Positions 51,711 to 60,308 of a DNA stretch of 64,000 nt are shown piece by piece; position 1 is the first letter of the stretch, and the number at the start of each line of letters is the position of its first letter. Source of the DNA: Arthrobacter zhaoxinii (GTDB taxonomy: Bacteria > Actinomycetota > Actinomycetes > Actinomycetales > Micrococcaceae); NCBI RefSeq assembly GCF_024385505.1, contig NZ_JANFLT010000001.1:558001-622000 (forward strand), read 5' to 3'. Made by a program: the position numbers and the translations under genes. Under the pieces are notes generated by a model. It was not told where the DNA came from and made no database searches. It saw nothing but the letters and a program-made list of their open reading frames with translations.

Positions 51711-52595
51711 GTGGCTACAGCCGCCCAATGGTTAGAAGGCGCCCGCCCCAGGACGCTGCCGATGGCGATCGCGCCGGTCATCATCGGATCCGCCGCCGCC
51801 TACGATCTCGGGGACTTCCACCCCGTCCGGGCCGTCCTGGCGGCCCTGATCGCCGTGCTGCTGCAGATAGGCGTGAACTACGCCAATGACTATTCCGACG
51901 GCATCCGCGGTACCGACGACAACCGGGTGGGCCCGCTGCGGCTGACCGGCGCCCGGCTGGCGTCCCCGAAACAGGTCAAGTACGCGGCGTTCGGCTGCTT
52001 CGCCGCGGCCATGCTGGCCGGAGTGGCCCTGGTGCTCCTGGCCGGTACGCCGTTCCTGATCCTCGTGGGTGTGGGCTGCGTCGCGGCCGCCTGGGGGTAC
52101 ACCGGAGGCAAGAACCCCTACGGCTACCGGGGGCTGGGCGATGTGTTCGTCTTTATCTTCTTCGGGCTGGTGGCCACACTGGGCACCACCTACACGCAGG
52201 CGCTGGAAATCAACACGGCCGCGGTGCTCGGCGCCGTCGGTACCGGCCTAATCGCCATGGCCCTGCTGATGGCCAACAACGTCCGCGATATTCCCACAGA
52301 CCGGGTGGCCGGAAAACGGACCCTCGCGGTACGGCTGGGTGACGGCGGAGCACGGATCAGCTACGTGATGATGCTGGCCCTGGCGCTGCTGCTGCCGCTC
52401 TTCATCGCGGGCAGCTACCCGTGGATCCTGCTGGTGCTGCTGCTCATTCCGGCGTGCATCCTGCCCTGCGGGCTGATGCTCACCGGCAAGAAGGGCTCCA
52501 GCCTGATCCCGGTCCTGAAACACACCGGATTGATCAACCTCGGCTTCAGCGTGCTCTACGGCGCCGGGCTCGTCATCACGCGGCTGCTGGCCTAG
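51711..52595 (+). CDS. menA: MenA, 1,4-dihydroxy-2-naphthoate prenyltransferase
   Basis: UbiA-family membrane enzyme that attaches the isoprenoid chain, yielding demethylmenaquinone. The 294-residue protein carries the aspartate motif NYANDYSDGIRGTDD and the second NNVRDIPTDRVAGKRTLAVRLG, with about eight helices. I start at the GTG at 51711 preceded by AAGGAA; the upstream extension lacks hydrophobic or conserved features. The menE stop is 49 bases upstream. Confidence 0.95.
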   Translation: MATAAQWLEGARPRTLPMAIAPVIIGSAAAYDLGDFHPVRAVLAALIAVLLQIGVNYANDYSDGIRGTDDNRVGPLRLTGARLASPKQVKYAAFGCFAAAMLAGVALVLLAGTPFLILVGVGCVAAAWGYTGGKNPYGYRGLGDVFVFIFFGLVATLGTTYTQALEINTAAVLGAVGTGLIAMALLMANNVRDIPTDRVAGKRTLAVRLGDGGARISYVMMLALALLLPLFIAGSYPWILLVLLLIPACILPCGLMLTGKKGSSLIPVLKHTGLINLGFSVLYGAGLVITRLLA

Positions 52596-52627
52596 CTTCC
52601 GCCGGCGGGCTAAGCCCCGCGGACGCT

Positions 52628-52933
52628 CTACGCCTCGCGGCGGCGGTCGTTGTCGATCCGGACGTCCGGGTTTTCGGCCACCAGGGTGTCCTCGGCCGCC
52701 GAATCGTCCAGTTCGCCGCGGTTGCGCTTGGGTGCGCGTTCCTCAGTGAAGCGCCGCTGCACGGTACGGGCTGCTTCGTCCCGCATATCGCGGGCAAAGA
52801 GGTAGGTCACGCACCAGGCCAGAACTGCGGCGGCAAGCGCCGAGAGCAGGACCCCCAGCTGCAGCAGCATGCAGATCACAAAGAAGACGGCCACCAAACC
52901 CAGGCGGAGAGCAGTAAATTTCCAGAAAGCCAC
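52628..52933 (-). CDS. DUF4229-family small membrane protein
   Basis: A 101-residue protein with two hydrophobic segments at about 8-24 and 27-45, then RDMRDEAARTVQRRFTEERAPKRNRGELDDSAAED, typical of the actinobacterial DUF4229 family commonly encoded beside menA and ccsB genes. Function unknown. Convergent with menA and divergent from the PLDc_N-domain gene. Confidence 0.82.
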   Translation of the reverse strand: MAFWKFTALRLGLVAVFFVICMLLQLGVLLSALAAAVLAWCVTYLFARDMRDEAARTVQRRFTEERAPKRNRGELDDSAAEDTLVAENPDVRIDNDRRREA

Positions 52934-53017
52934 GCCTTCATTCTAGGCGCTCTGCGTCCTGAGCGTTCCTTCGGTTCATCCGGCGCCGCCGGTGGCGGGC
53001 TCCACTACAATGTCCGT

Positions 53018-53398
53018 ATGCCCCGTCTAGTCTTGTTCGGCGTCATCATCGTCGCTGCTGTGATCATTTACGCCGTCATCGACTGCATCATGTCCCGCGC
53101 CGATGAGGTGCGCAGCATCTCCAAAGTGTCCTGGCTGTTCACCATCATCCTGATTCCGGTCCTGGGCGCGCTCCTCTGGTTCCTGTTCGGCCGCCCCTCC
53201 GGCGGTTCCAACGGAGGTTCCGGCCCGCGTGAGCCGCGGCGCCCATCGGCCCCCGACGACGATCCCGAGTTCCTGCGCAACCTGGAGATCCGGCGCCGCC
53301 AGGAACAGAAGGAAGCCGAACTGCGGGCCCGTGAGGCCGAGCTGCGGGCGAAGGAAGGCCGCGGCACACAGAACGACGACGACAAGCCCGGTACGTAG
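53018..53398 (+). CDS. PLDc_N-domain small membrane protein
   Basis: A 126-residue protein. Two hydrophobic helices (about 4-22 and 40-58) with ADEVRSISKVSWLFTIILIPVLGALLWFLFGRP form the phospholipase-D-nuclease N-terminal (PLDc_N) unit. A charged tail follows with an Arg/Glu-rich coiled region (RRRQEQKEAELRAREAELRAKE). The catalytic PLD domain is absent, as is common for these small proteins. The start at 53018 is chosen from the domain boundary. A perfect terminator follows. Confidence 0.82.
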   Translation: MPRLVLFGVIIVAAVIIYAVIDCIMSRADEVRSISKVSWLFTIILIPVLGALLWFLFGRPSGGSNGGSGPREPRRPSAPDDDPEFLRNLEIRRRQEQKEAELRAREAELRAKEGRGTQNDDDKPGT

Positions 53399-53462
53399 GG
53401 GCCTGTTCAACGGCGGGCCTTGCCGCTTCCGGCGCACCGCCTCTGCAGCCGATCAGCCCGTA

Positions 53463-53500
53463 AAAAGACCCGTTCCGGATGGTTCCGGAACGGGTCTTTT
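53463..53500. terminator. Bidirectional Rho-independent terminator
   Basis: A perfect 17-bp stem (53463-53479 with 53484-53500) with a four-base loop; the stem ends in AAAA/TTTT so it has a T-run on both strands. It separates the PLDc_N gene from the convergent ccsB. Confidence 0.93.
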
Positions 53501-53534
53501 CTTTGTACTGCTGCGGGCGGCTCTGCCCCGCGGT

Positions 53535-54563
53535 TTAGACGCCGGAGTAGCTGTGCAGACCGGAGAAGAACATGTTTACGATCGTGAAGTTGAAGACCAC
53601 GCAGAGGTAGCCGACGATCGAAAGCCAGGCGGAACGGGTGCCCGTCCAGCCGCGGGTGGCACGGGCGTGCAGGTAGCCGGCGTAGACCACCCAGATGACG
53701 AAGGTCCACACTTCCTTGGTGTCCCAGCCCCAGTACCGGCCCCAGGCCTGTTCGGCCCAGATTGCTCCGGCCATGAGGGTGAAGGTCCACAGCACGAACG
53801 CCACGGCGTTGATCCGGTAGGACAGGTTCTCCAGGCTCTGTGCAGAGGGCACGATGCGCATGAACGGCAGCCGTTCCTTGCGGCCGGAGCGGATCCGGGT
53901 CTCCCGGTCCGCCTGCAGGAGCTGCAGCACGGACATGGCGAACGTCAGGGTGAACAGTGCCGAGGCGATCACGGCCACGGAGACGTGGATGATCAGCCAG
54001 TAGCTCTGGAGCGCGGGAACCAGGTGGGCCACCGGCGTCGGGAACCCGATGGTGGCGGCCATCATCATAACCAGCACCAGGCCGAGCACCACGGTGCCGA
54101 GGAACCGGAGGTCGCGGCGGGTCAGCACCAGCAGGAACACCACGGCGACAACGAGGGCGCCGGTGGTGCAGAACTCGTACATGTTGCCCCACGGAACCCG
54201 GTGGGCGGCCATGCCGCGGGTGATGACGCCCGCCGCGTGGATAGCGGCGGCGAGCACGGTCAGGGCCACACCCACCCGTGCTGCGTTGCGGCGCGGACCC
54301 GTGTAGCCCATGGCGCTGTCGGCGGTCTGTGCTTCCCGGCTGCCGTCCGCGTCCCAGTCCCGGGCCGAGCCGTTGCCGGCTCCGGCGGGGACGGTTTCCC
54401 GTACGGCGGTCTTTTCTTCGAGCCGGCTCTCCACCGCACGGATGGTTTTGCTGCTCTTGGCGAGGTCCCACGAGAAGGCCAGGAAGGCAATCGTGTAGGC
54501 AAAGGCCGCCAGCAGCATAAAGAGCTCGCTGTAACTGGCGAGGGTGTAATCGATGGAGGGCAT
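53535..54563 (-). CDS. ccsB: CcsB/ResC, cytochrome c heme-attachment protein
   Basis: System II cytochrome c synthase subunit that delivers heme across the membrane with ResB. The 342-residue protein has about eight helices and the tryptophan-rich heme motif WGRYWGWDTKEVWTFVIWVVY, plus conserved histidines in VPWGNMYEF region, IHVSVAVIASALF and YLHARATRGWTG. A soluble insert at about residues 35-95 separates helix 1 from helix 2. Its ATG shares a base with the resB TAA. Confidence 0.95.
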   Translation of the reverse strand: MPSIDYTLASYSELFMLLAAFAYTIAFLAFSWDLAKSSKTIRAVESRLEEKTAVRETVPAGAGNGSARDWDADGSREAQTADSAMGYTGPRRNAARVGVALTVLAAAIHAAGVITRGMAAHRVPWGNMYEFCTTGALVVAVVFLLVLTRRDLRFLGTVVLGLVLVMMMAATIGFPTPVAHLVPALQSYWLIIHVSVAVIASALFTLTFAMSVLQLLQADRETRIRSGRKERLPFMRIVPSAQSLENLSYRINAVAFVLWTFTLMAGAIWAEQAWGRYWGWDTKEVWTFVIWVVYAGYLHARATRGWTGTRSAWLSIVGYLCVVFNFTIVNMFFSGLHSYSGV

Positions 54564-56305
54564 TACCGGTCCTTACGTGGTTCTTCTGCGGCGCTGCTGT
54601 CCGCCGATGCGTTTGCGGGTACGCTGACCCGCCCAACATTGTGTGCCTGCGGGTCCTGAGGTGCCAACCACTTCGCGGCAAACAGCCCGCGGAGGGCAGC
54701 GGCTTCACTGGTGAGCCGGGGATCTTCGCCCCGGGCCAGGAGCCCGTATTCAACCATGACCCGGCCGTCCGGATGCTGGCCTGCCCGGACCCAGACCCGC
54801 CGGCGCGCCAGGAACAGCGACGCCGCGAGGCCGGAGAGGGCAAGCACCGCAAACACGAGGACACCGGTTTTCGCCGGGTCGTAGTGGATGTCCAGTGCGG
54901 CGTACCGCTTGAGGCCGTCGAAGGTGATTGAGCCCTTGCCGTCCGGCAGTTCGTAGGTCTCGTTGGCACCCAGGACAATGCCGCCGGCGTCGAGGTCGCG
55001 GTTGTTCAGCGGCGTCAGGTCTTCGGTCTCCAGCACATAGACGTTGGAGGGCACGCCTTCGTCCAGCCCCAGGTCTCCGAAGTAGGAGTTGAGGTTCAGC
55101 TGGGGGTTGATCGGATCGGGATCACCGGAGTAGCTGACCCCGGCGTCGTCGATCATGGCGGTGGGCAGGAAGAATCCGACGAACCCCAGCTGGTCGGGCT
55201 TGGCGTCCGGCGCCTTGATCACGGCGAGGGAGGTGTACATGGCATCGGTGGGCACCGCTACAACCGGGCCTTCCAGGGCGACGTTGCCCTCGCCGTCGCG
55301 CACGGTCACTACCGGGGCGTAGCCGTTGCCGACCAGGTACACCCGGGTGCCGCCCAGGGTCAGGGGTGAGTTGACCTTCAGGACCTGTTCCTCCGGCTCG
55401 GCGTCCGGGTCTTCCTTCACCGTCACATTGGCGGTGAAGTCCAGGGGCTGGCCGTAGTGGGTTTCGGATTCGCGGTCGAATTCAATGTCGAATTTATCCA
55501 GTGTCAGCGAGTACGGGCTCAGCTGGCTTTCGGAGAAGTTGGAGCCGGGAGTGAAGGTGTCATAGCTGACCAGGGTGTTGACGAAGGACTCCCCCTCCAC
55601 CACGATCTTCTGCCCGCTGTAGCCGAACAGCCCGCCCAGGGCCACGCAGGCCAGGACACCGATAAGGCTGGTGTGGAAGACCAGGTTGCCCAGTTCCTTG
55701 GCGAACCCGCGCTCGGCGCCGACGGAGGGGCGGTCACTGTCCACATCCCTGATATCCACACGGTAGCCGCGGCGGCGCAGGATCTTCGCGGCGTCCCGCA
55801 CGGCGTCCGCCGGGCTCAGCGACGCGTGTGCCGGAACTGCCAGCGTGCCGTATTCGGGCATCCGGGAAAGGCGGCTCGGCGTGCGCGGCGGCTTGGAGCG
55901 CATGGCCTTGTAGTGCGCCTTTGCCCGGGGAATAACGCAGCCGATCAGTGAGATGAACAGCAGCAGGTAGATGGCCGAGAACCAGACGGACGAGTACACG
56001 TCGAAGAGCTGGAAGCGGTCCAGCCACGGTCCTGTTTCGGGATTGTCCTTGAGGTACTGCGTCACCACCGAGGGATCGGCGGGGCGCTGCGGAAACAGTG
56101 ATCCCGGCACGGCGGCGACGGCGAGCAGCAGCAGCAGGAACAGCGCCGTCTTCATGCTGGTCAGCTGGTTCCAGGCCCAGCGCAGCGTGCCAAGCAGCCC
56201 CAGAGCGGGCAGCGCAACGTCGTCCCGGCGTCCCTTGGCGGGGCGGGGGTTGGACGGGCGGGGCTTAGTTGCTTTGTCTGTCACGTCATCCGGTTCCGGG
56301 GTCAA
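54563..56305 (-). CDS. resB: ResB, cytochrome c biogenesis protein
   Basis: Partner of CcsB in System II heme attachment. The 580-residue protein has an N-terminal soluble stretch, helices at about 50-68, 108-130 and 198-218, then a large extracytoplasmic domain and a final helix near 487-505, the usual ResB layout. LRWAWNQLTSMKTALFLLLLLAVAAVPGSLFPQR is typical. The start appears to be a TTG at 56305; no in-frame ATG or GTG lies between it and ccdA. Gap to ccdA is 40 bases. Confidence 0.92.
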   Translation of the reverse strand: MTPEPDDVTDKATKPRPSNPRPAKGRRDDVALPALGLLGTLRWAWNQLTSMKTALFLLLLLAVAAVPGSLFPQRPADPSVVTQYLKDNPETGPWLDRFQLFDVYSSVWFSAIYLLLFISLIGCVIPRAKAHYKAMRSKPPRTPSRLSRMPEYGTLAVPAHASLSPADAVRDAAKILRRRGYRVDIRDVDSDRPSVGAERGFAKELGNLVFHTSLIGVLACVALGGLFGYSGQKIVVEGESFVNTLVSYDTFTPGSNFSESQLSPYSLTLDKFDIEFDRESETHYGQPLDFTANVTVKEDPDAEPEEQVLKVNSPLTLGGTRVYLVGNGYAPVVTVRDGEGNVALEGPVVAVPTDAMYTSLAVIKAPDAKPDQLGFVGFFLPTAMIDDAGVSYSGDPDPINPQLNLNSYFGDLGLDEGVPSNVYVLETEDLTPLNNRDLDAGGIVLGANETYELPDGKGSITFDGLKRYAALDIHYDPAKTGVLVFAVLALSGLAASLFLARRRVWVRAGQHPDGRVMVEYGLLARGEDPRLTSEAAALRGLFAAKWLAPQDPQAHNVGRVSVPANASADSSAAEEPRKDR

Positions 56306-56345
56306 AGTTTTCTCATTGGTCGTGTGTTCTTCACTGGTTTCGGCA

Positions 56346-57143
56346 TCAGATCGGCAGGGTCACGTTACCCAACCAACCTTGGAGCTGGTTGATCCACAGG
56401 TTCCAGACTCCGCTGACCATCAGCAGGCCGAGGGCAATCAGCATGCCTCCGCCGAAACGCTGCAGTGCCAGCCGATGGCGGCGGAAGATGCCCAGGGCAC
56501 CCATTCCCCGGCGGAACCCGATGGCGATGAGCAGGAACGGCAGCCCCAGCCCGAGGCAGTACACGAAGGTCAGCAGTGCGCCCTTGGCGGCGCTGGCGTC
56601 GCTGCCGGAAAAGGAAAGCAGTTGGACGGCGGAGAGTGTGGGGCCGATGCACGGCGCCCAGCCCAGGCCGAAGGTGATGCCCAGCACCGGGGCACCCCAC
56701 AGTCCGGCCGGAGGCTTGGCTTCGATCTTGCGGTCCCGCTGGAACCAGCTCATGCCGCCCATAAAAACGATGCCGAGCAGGATCACGACGAGGCCGAGGG
56801 CCTGCGAGATCCAGGCCTGTTCGGAACCTTTCAGCCATGCGCCCAGCTGCCCGATTCCGGCGCCGAGCGCAACGAAGACCACGGAGAACCCCAGCACGAA
56901 CAGGCCGATACCCGCGAACATCCGGCCCCGGCGCTGCTTCTGCAGGTCAACACCGGTCAGTCCCGTGACGTAACCGAGGTAGCCCGGCACCAGGGGCAGC
57001 ACACAGGGGGAAAGGAAGGATACGAGCCCGGCCAGGGCCGCCACCGGGATGGCCAGCAGCACGGAGCCGTTGAGCACGGTGTCGGCAAACGTATTGGCAG
57101 TGGACTCGGCCACCGGGGCCACGACGGCGGGGAGGAAGGACAC
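56346..57143 (-). CDS. ccdA: CcdA-type thiol-disulfide transporter
   Basis: Membrane protein that carries reducing equivalents to the outer face for heme attachment. The 265-residue protein has six helices; the two reactive cysteines are in FLSPCVLPLVPGY and GLGWAPCIGPTLS. GTG start, five bases after the resA/tlpA stop. Second gene of the cytochrome c maturation operon. Confidence 0.95.
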   Translation of the reverse strand: MSFLPAVVAPVAESTANTFADTVLNGSVLLAIPVAALAGLVSFLSPCVLPLVPGYLGYVTGLTGVDLQKQRRGRMFAGIGLFVLGFSVVFVALGAGIGQLGAWLKGSEQAWISQALGLVVILLGIVFMGGMSWFQRDRKIEAKPPAGLWGAPVLGITFGLGWAPCIGPTLSAVQLLSFSGSDASAAKGALLTFVYCLGLGLPFLLIAIGFRRGMGALGIFRRHRLALQRFGGGMLIALGLLMVSGVWNLWINQLQGWLGNVTLPI

Positions 57144-57148
57144 TGTCC

Positions 57149-57784
57149 CTACGCTGCCAGCGCGTCGGTGATGAGGGCCTTCAAGGTGCCTTTGTCCGCC
57201 AGCCCGAGGATTCGGGCAGCCACGCGGCCCTGCCTGTCCAGCACGAGGGTTGTGGGTACGGCCGACGGCGGAACGAAGTTGGTCATGGCCAGCAGCACGC
57301 CGCCGTCCTTGTCCCGGAAGCTCGGGTACGGAATGTTGAAGTTCCGTTCGAACGCTTCGGCGGTTGCCTTCTCGTCCCGGATGTTCACGCCGTAGAAGCG
57401 CGCGCCGTCGCCGGCAAAGTCATCATGCAGCTCCACCAGGTCCGGGGCTTCCTTCCGGCAGGGAGCGCACGCGGCGTACCAGAAATTGAGCACGACGACG
57501 TCGCCGGCCCAGTCGGACGATGCCACCTCGGTGCCGTCGAACAGGGTTCCCGTGAGCTGCACGGCTTCGCCGCGCTCGGAGGGATCGTATTCGGTCACCG
57601 AGCCGTCTCCGGCAATGTAGTTCTTGTTGTCTCCTGCGTTTGCCTGCTCGGCCAGCGGGTCATCCGTGGAGCAGCCGGCAGCGGTTGCGGCAAAGGGGAC
57701 GGCGAGGGCCAGTCCGGCACCGAGCCGGAGGAAGGAGCGGCGGCCTAAGGACTCCGGTTCAGCAGGGCGTGGGCGGTTCTTCAA
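57149..57784 (-). CDS. resA: TlpA/ResA-like thioredoxin, Tat-type lipoprotein
   Basis: Extracytoplasmic thioredoxin that keeps apocytochrome cysteines reduced. Using a TTG start at 57784 the protein has 211 residues. The signal peptide has a twin-arginine motif GRRSFLRLGAG (Arg15-Arg16) and a lipobox TAAGC with Cys38. The thioredoxin active site is WYAACAPCRK. FVPPSAVPTTLVLDRQGRV supplies the cis-proline region. An upstream GTG in the same frame is the alternative start. First gene of the resA-ccdA-resB-ccsB operon. Confidence 0.88.
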   Translation of the reverse strand: MKNRPRPAEPESLGRRSFLRLGAGLALAVPFAATAAGCSTDDPLAEQANAGDNKNYIAGDGSVTEYDPSERGEAVQLTGTLFDGTEVASSDWAGDVVVLNFWYAACAPCRKEAPDLVELHDDFAGDGARFYGVNIRDEKATAEAFERNFNIPYPSFRDKDGGVLLAMTNFVPPSAVPTTLVLDRQGRVAARILGLADKGTLKALITDALAA

Positions 57785-57843
57785 GGATTTCCAGCTTTCA
57801 TCGCGGCAGGGAGAAGCCACTTCTACAACGCGTAGTAATTCTA

Positions 57844-58506
57844 TTATGCTCCCGGAACATTCGCTGCACCGGGGAGGAGGTCCTCGCTCGGCTCTGCGTA
57901 GCGCACGCCGGTGAGCACGGCGCCGTCGAACTCCAGGGTGGTGACGGAGGTGAGGGTGCACTCGCGCTGGCGGGGATCGTGCCAGAGCTTTTTACCCTCA
58001 GCTGCCAGCCGGGTGACCCAGATGGGCAGCTGGTGGCTGACCAGAACAGCTTCGGCGTTGTCTCCGCCAAGTTCCACGGCGCGCAGTCGTGCGTCGTCGA
58101 CGGCGGACATCACGCGGGCCACCTGCTTGGCATACGGCTCACCCCAGGACGGACGCATGGGATTGCGCAGGAGCGGCCAGTACCGCGGATTTCGCAGCTG
58201 GCTCTTGATGCGGGACATACCTTCAAAGCGGTTCTCCGCTTCGAGGATCCGCTCATCAGTGACGATTTCGAGGTTCAGTGCAGCTGCCAGCGGCGCCGCC
58301 GTTTCCTGGGCACGGGTCAGCGGAGACGCGACCAGGTAGACGAGATTGGCACCCTGACTGCGTTGTTCGACGAAGTGCTCCGCAACCCGGTCCGCCATCT
58401 GGCGTCCCAGGTCCGACAGATGGAACTCCGGGAGGCGGCCGTACAGAACCTTGTCGGGATTGAAGACTTCACCGTGGCGCACGAGGTGTATGGATGAGCG
58501 GGACAT
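57844..58506 (-). CDS. Histidine phosphatase (phosphoglycerate mutase-like)
   Basis: A 220-residue phosphatase: catalytic block IHLVRHGEVFNPDKVLYGRLPEF, second arginine in VASPLTRAQETAAPL, and late histidine in VLVSHQLPIWVTRLAAEG. This form is often found directly before actinobacterial cytochrome c maturation genes. Substrate unknown. ATG at 58506; the resA start is 59 bases downstream on the same strand, so cotranscription is likely. Confidence 0.88.
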   Translation of the reverse strand: MSRSSIHLVRHGEVFNPDKVLYGRLPEFHLSDLGRQMADRVAEHFVEQRSQGANLVYLVASPLTRAQETAAPLAAALNLEIVTDERILEAENRFEGMSRIKSQLRNPRYWPLLRNPMRPSWGEPYAKQVARVMSAVDDARLRAVELGGDNAEAVLVSHQLPIWVTRLAAEGKKLWHDPRQRECTLTSVTTLEFDGAVLTGVRYAEPSEDLLPGAANVPGA

Positions 58507-58665
58507 GTGTCCCAGTTTCGCAGAGTTGGGGCCAGCGGCTAAATCATTGGATCTCGCCGCACATTTCACTTGAACCTTTAACCAAACCGTGCAACACTGT
58601 ATGCAAATGCATGAATATGCCGCCCGGGATCCTCCCGCCGGCACAGCAACCATAAGGAGCTCTCC

Positions 58666-59205
58666 ATGATCCCCAGCGGCCTCACCACCGGAACCTGGAA
58701 TTTCGACGCCTCCCACAGCGAAGTCGGCTTCACCGTCCGCCATGCCGGCATCAGCAAGGTCCGCGGCAACTTCGACAAGGTTGAGGCTACCCTCACAGTC
58801 GGCGAAACCCTGGCGGAAACCACGGTCACGGCCGTAATTGCCGCTGATTCCTTCAACTCCAACGATGCGAACCGTGATGGCCATGTCAAGGGCGCAGACT
58901 TCTTCGACGTCGAGCAGTTCCCGGAACTGACCTTCACCTCCACCGGCATCGAGGGCTCCGACTCCGATTTCAAGGTCACCGGCGACCTGACGATCAAGGG
59001 CATCACCCGCTCGGTAGTCATGGATGCCGAGTTCAACGGTGTGGCCGTGGACCCCTTCGGCGCCACCCGCTCCGGCTTCTCCGCCAGCACCGTGATCAGC
59101 CGCAAGGACTTCGGCCTGACGTGGAACGCCGCGCTGGAAACCGGCGGCGTGCTGGTAGGCGACAAGGTCACCATCAACGTTGACGCAGCCTTCGTAGCTG
59201 CCTAG
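58666..59205 (+). CDS. YceI-family protein
   Basis: A 179-residue lipocalin-like YceI protein thought to bind isoprenoid or other lipid chains. Family pattern: GTWNFDASHSEVGFTVRHAGISKVRGNFDKVEATL, DVEQFPELTFTST and TIKGITRSVVMDAEFNGVAVDPFG. No signal peptide, so cytoplasmic. AAGGAG lies seven bases before the ATG. A link with menaquinone isoprenoids is possible from context but is only inference. Confidence 0.93.
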   Translation: MIPSGLTTGTWNFDASHSEVGFTVRHAGISKVRGNFDKVEATLTVGETLAETTVTAVIAADSFNSNDANRDGHVKGADFFDVEQFPELTFTSTGIEGSDSDFKVTGDLTIKGITRSVVMDAEFNGVAVDPFGATRSGFSASTVISRKDFGLTWNAALETGGVLVGDKVTINVDAAFVAA

Positions 59206-59231
59206 CAACCTCCCCATTCCCCCCCACAGGG

Positions 59232-59266
59232 CAGCCCCGGACCTCTCGGTCCGGGGCTGTATTTTT
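59232..59266 (+). terminator. Rho-independent terminator after YceI gene
   Basis: A 12-bp perfect stem (59232-59243 with 59248-59259), four-base loop, then TATTTTT. It begins 27 bases past the YceI stop. Confidence 0.92.
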
Positions 59267-59410
59267 GCAGCCATCTTTCCGGGACCCCTCACCCTCCGAA
59301 GCCTGCGGCGCTACGCTGGTTACTTGGCTGCGGGGGGCGCCCCCGGCCATTTCCTGCCGACGGCACACCCGTCCAGCCTCTTCAAGCCACCAACCAGCAG
59401 GCAGGCGGAC

Positions 59411-60130
59411 ATGAGTACACCAGAGAACACTCCCGAGCCAGGCCGCGACCCGAATTACCCGAATAATCCCCCGGTGCCCGGCGGCCCCGGGGCTCCCGGA
59501 GGTTCCGGGGCTCCCGGAGGTTCCGGGGCTCCCGGTGGTTCCGGGGCTCCCGGCGGCCCTGCTGATCCCGCGCCTCGACCGGTCCCCCAGTACGGCCAGT
59601 ACGCTCCAGGCCCCTACACCTCCGGCCAGGCCTCTGGCTCCGGATACGGATATCCGACGCCGCCCGTCAACCCTGCAAAGGGCGCCCCTCCGCGCGAGGT
59701 CGTCACCGGTTCGTGGCTGATCATCGCGGCAGGTGTGTTGAGCCTTATCAACAACGTGATCACGTCGTTCAGCCTTCCCTCCCTGCTGACGTCCCAGGAG
59801 CAGCAGACATTCAACGACGCCGGATTGGATGAACGGAGCGTGACCACCTTCCTTATTGCCTTCGGCATTGTCGTAGCCCTGATCAGCTTCGGAATCTACG
59901 TACTGATCGCGCTCTTTGTCCGGCGGGGCAAGAACTGGGCGCGTATCCTCGGCACCGTGTTTGCCGCCTTCTCGCTGATTGGCATCTTCACTATGCTCGG
60001 CGCCTACTTCACCTCACCGCTGAGCCTGATCTCGCTGGCTTCCAGCCTGCTGGGAATTGCGGGCATTGTGATGCTGTACCTGCAGCCGTCCAATCCGTAC
60101 TTCCGCAAGGCTCCGCTGTACCCCTACTAA
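59411..60130 (+). CDS. Four-helix membrane protein with Gly/Pro repeat N-terminus
   Basis: A 239-residue protein of unknown function. Residues 1-95 are disordered and include GAPGGS repeats and a Tyr/Pro/Gly-rich stretch (QYGQYAPGPYTSGQ). Four helices follow at about 100-118, 146-168, 176-199 and 203-222, ending LQPSNPYFRKAPLYPY. Such Pro/Gly-plus-four-helix proteins are common and uncharacterised in Micrococcaceae. The ATG at 59411 is chosen because the upstream part of the frame crosses the YceI terminator region; its ribosome-binding site is weak. Confidence 0.8.
   Translation: MSTPENTPEPGRDPNYPNNPPVPGGPGAPGGSGAPGGSGAPGGSGAPGGPADPAPRPVPQYGQYAPGPYTSGQASGSGYGYPTPPVNPAKGAPPREVVTGSWLIIAAGVLSLINNVITSFSLPSLLTSQEQQTFNDAGLDERSVTTFLIAFGIVVALISFGIYVLIALFVRRGKNWARILGTVFAAFSLIGIFTMLGAYFTSPLSLISLASSLLGIAGIVMLYLQPSNPYFRKAPLYPY
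59489..59560 (+). repeat. 18-bp tandem repeat encoding GAPGGS units
   Basis: Two identical 18-bp units, a third with one change and a fourth partial one. In frame, so copy-number change would only lengthen the linker. Confidence 0.88.
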
Positions 60131-60141
60131 GCAGGCCTACT

Positions 60142-60174
60142 GAGAAGTCCCGGCGGTATCCGCCGGGACTTCTC
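60142..60174. terminator. Perfect 15-bp hairpin
   Basis: 60142-60156 pairs with 60160-60174 around a three-base loop, 12 bases past the stop of the four-helix protein. There is no T-run on the plus strand, so termination would depend on the stem alone. Confidence 0.65.
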
Positions 60175-60308
60175 CCCTGCCGGGCCGGGTTCTGCGGAGT
60201 AGGGGTCACAGGCCGGTCTTGCCCGCGTAGCGTTGTGTTCTCTTCCGGCGATGGGTTGCTTCCGCAGGGCGCGCCGGAGGATGCCGTTCCGCCGTGAAGG
60301 GGAGGACC

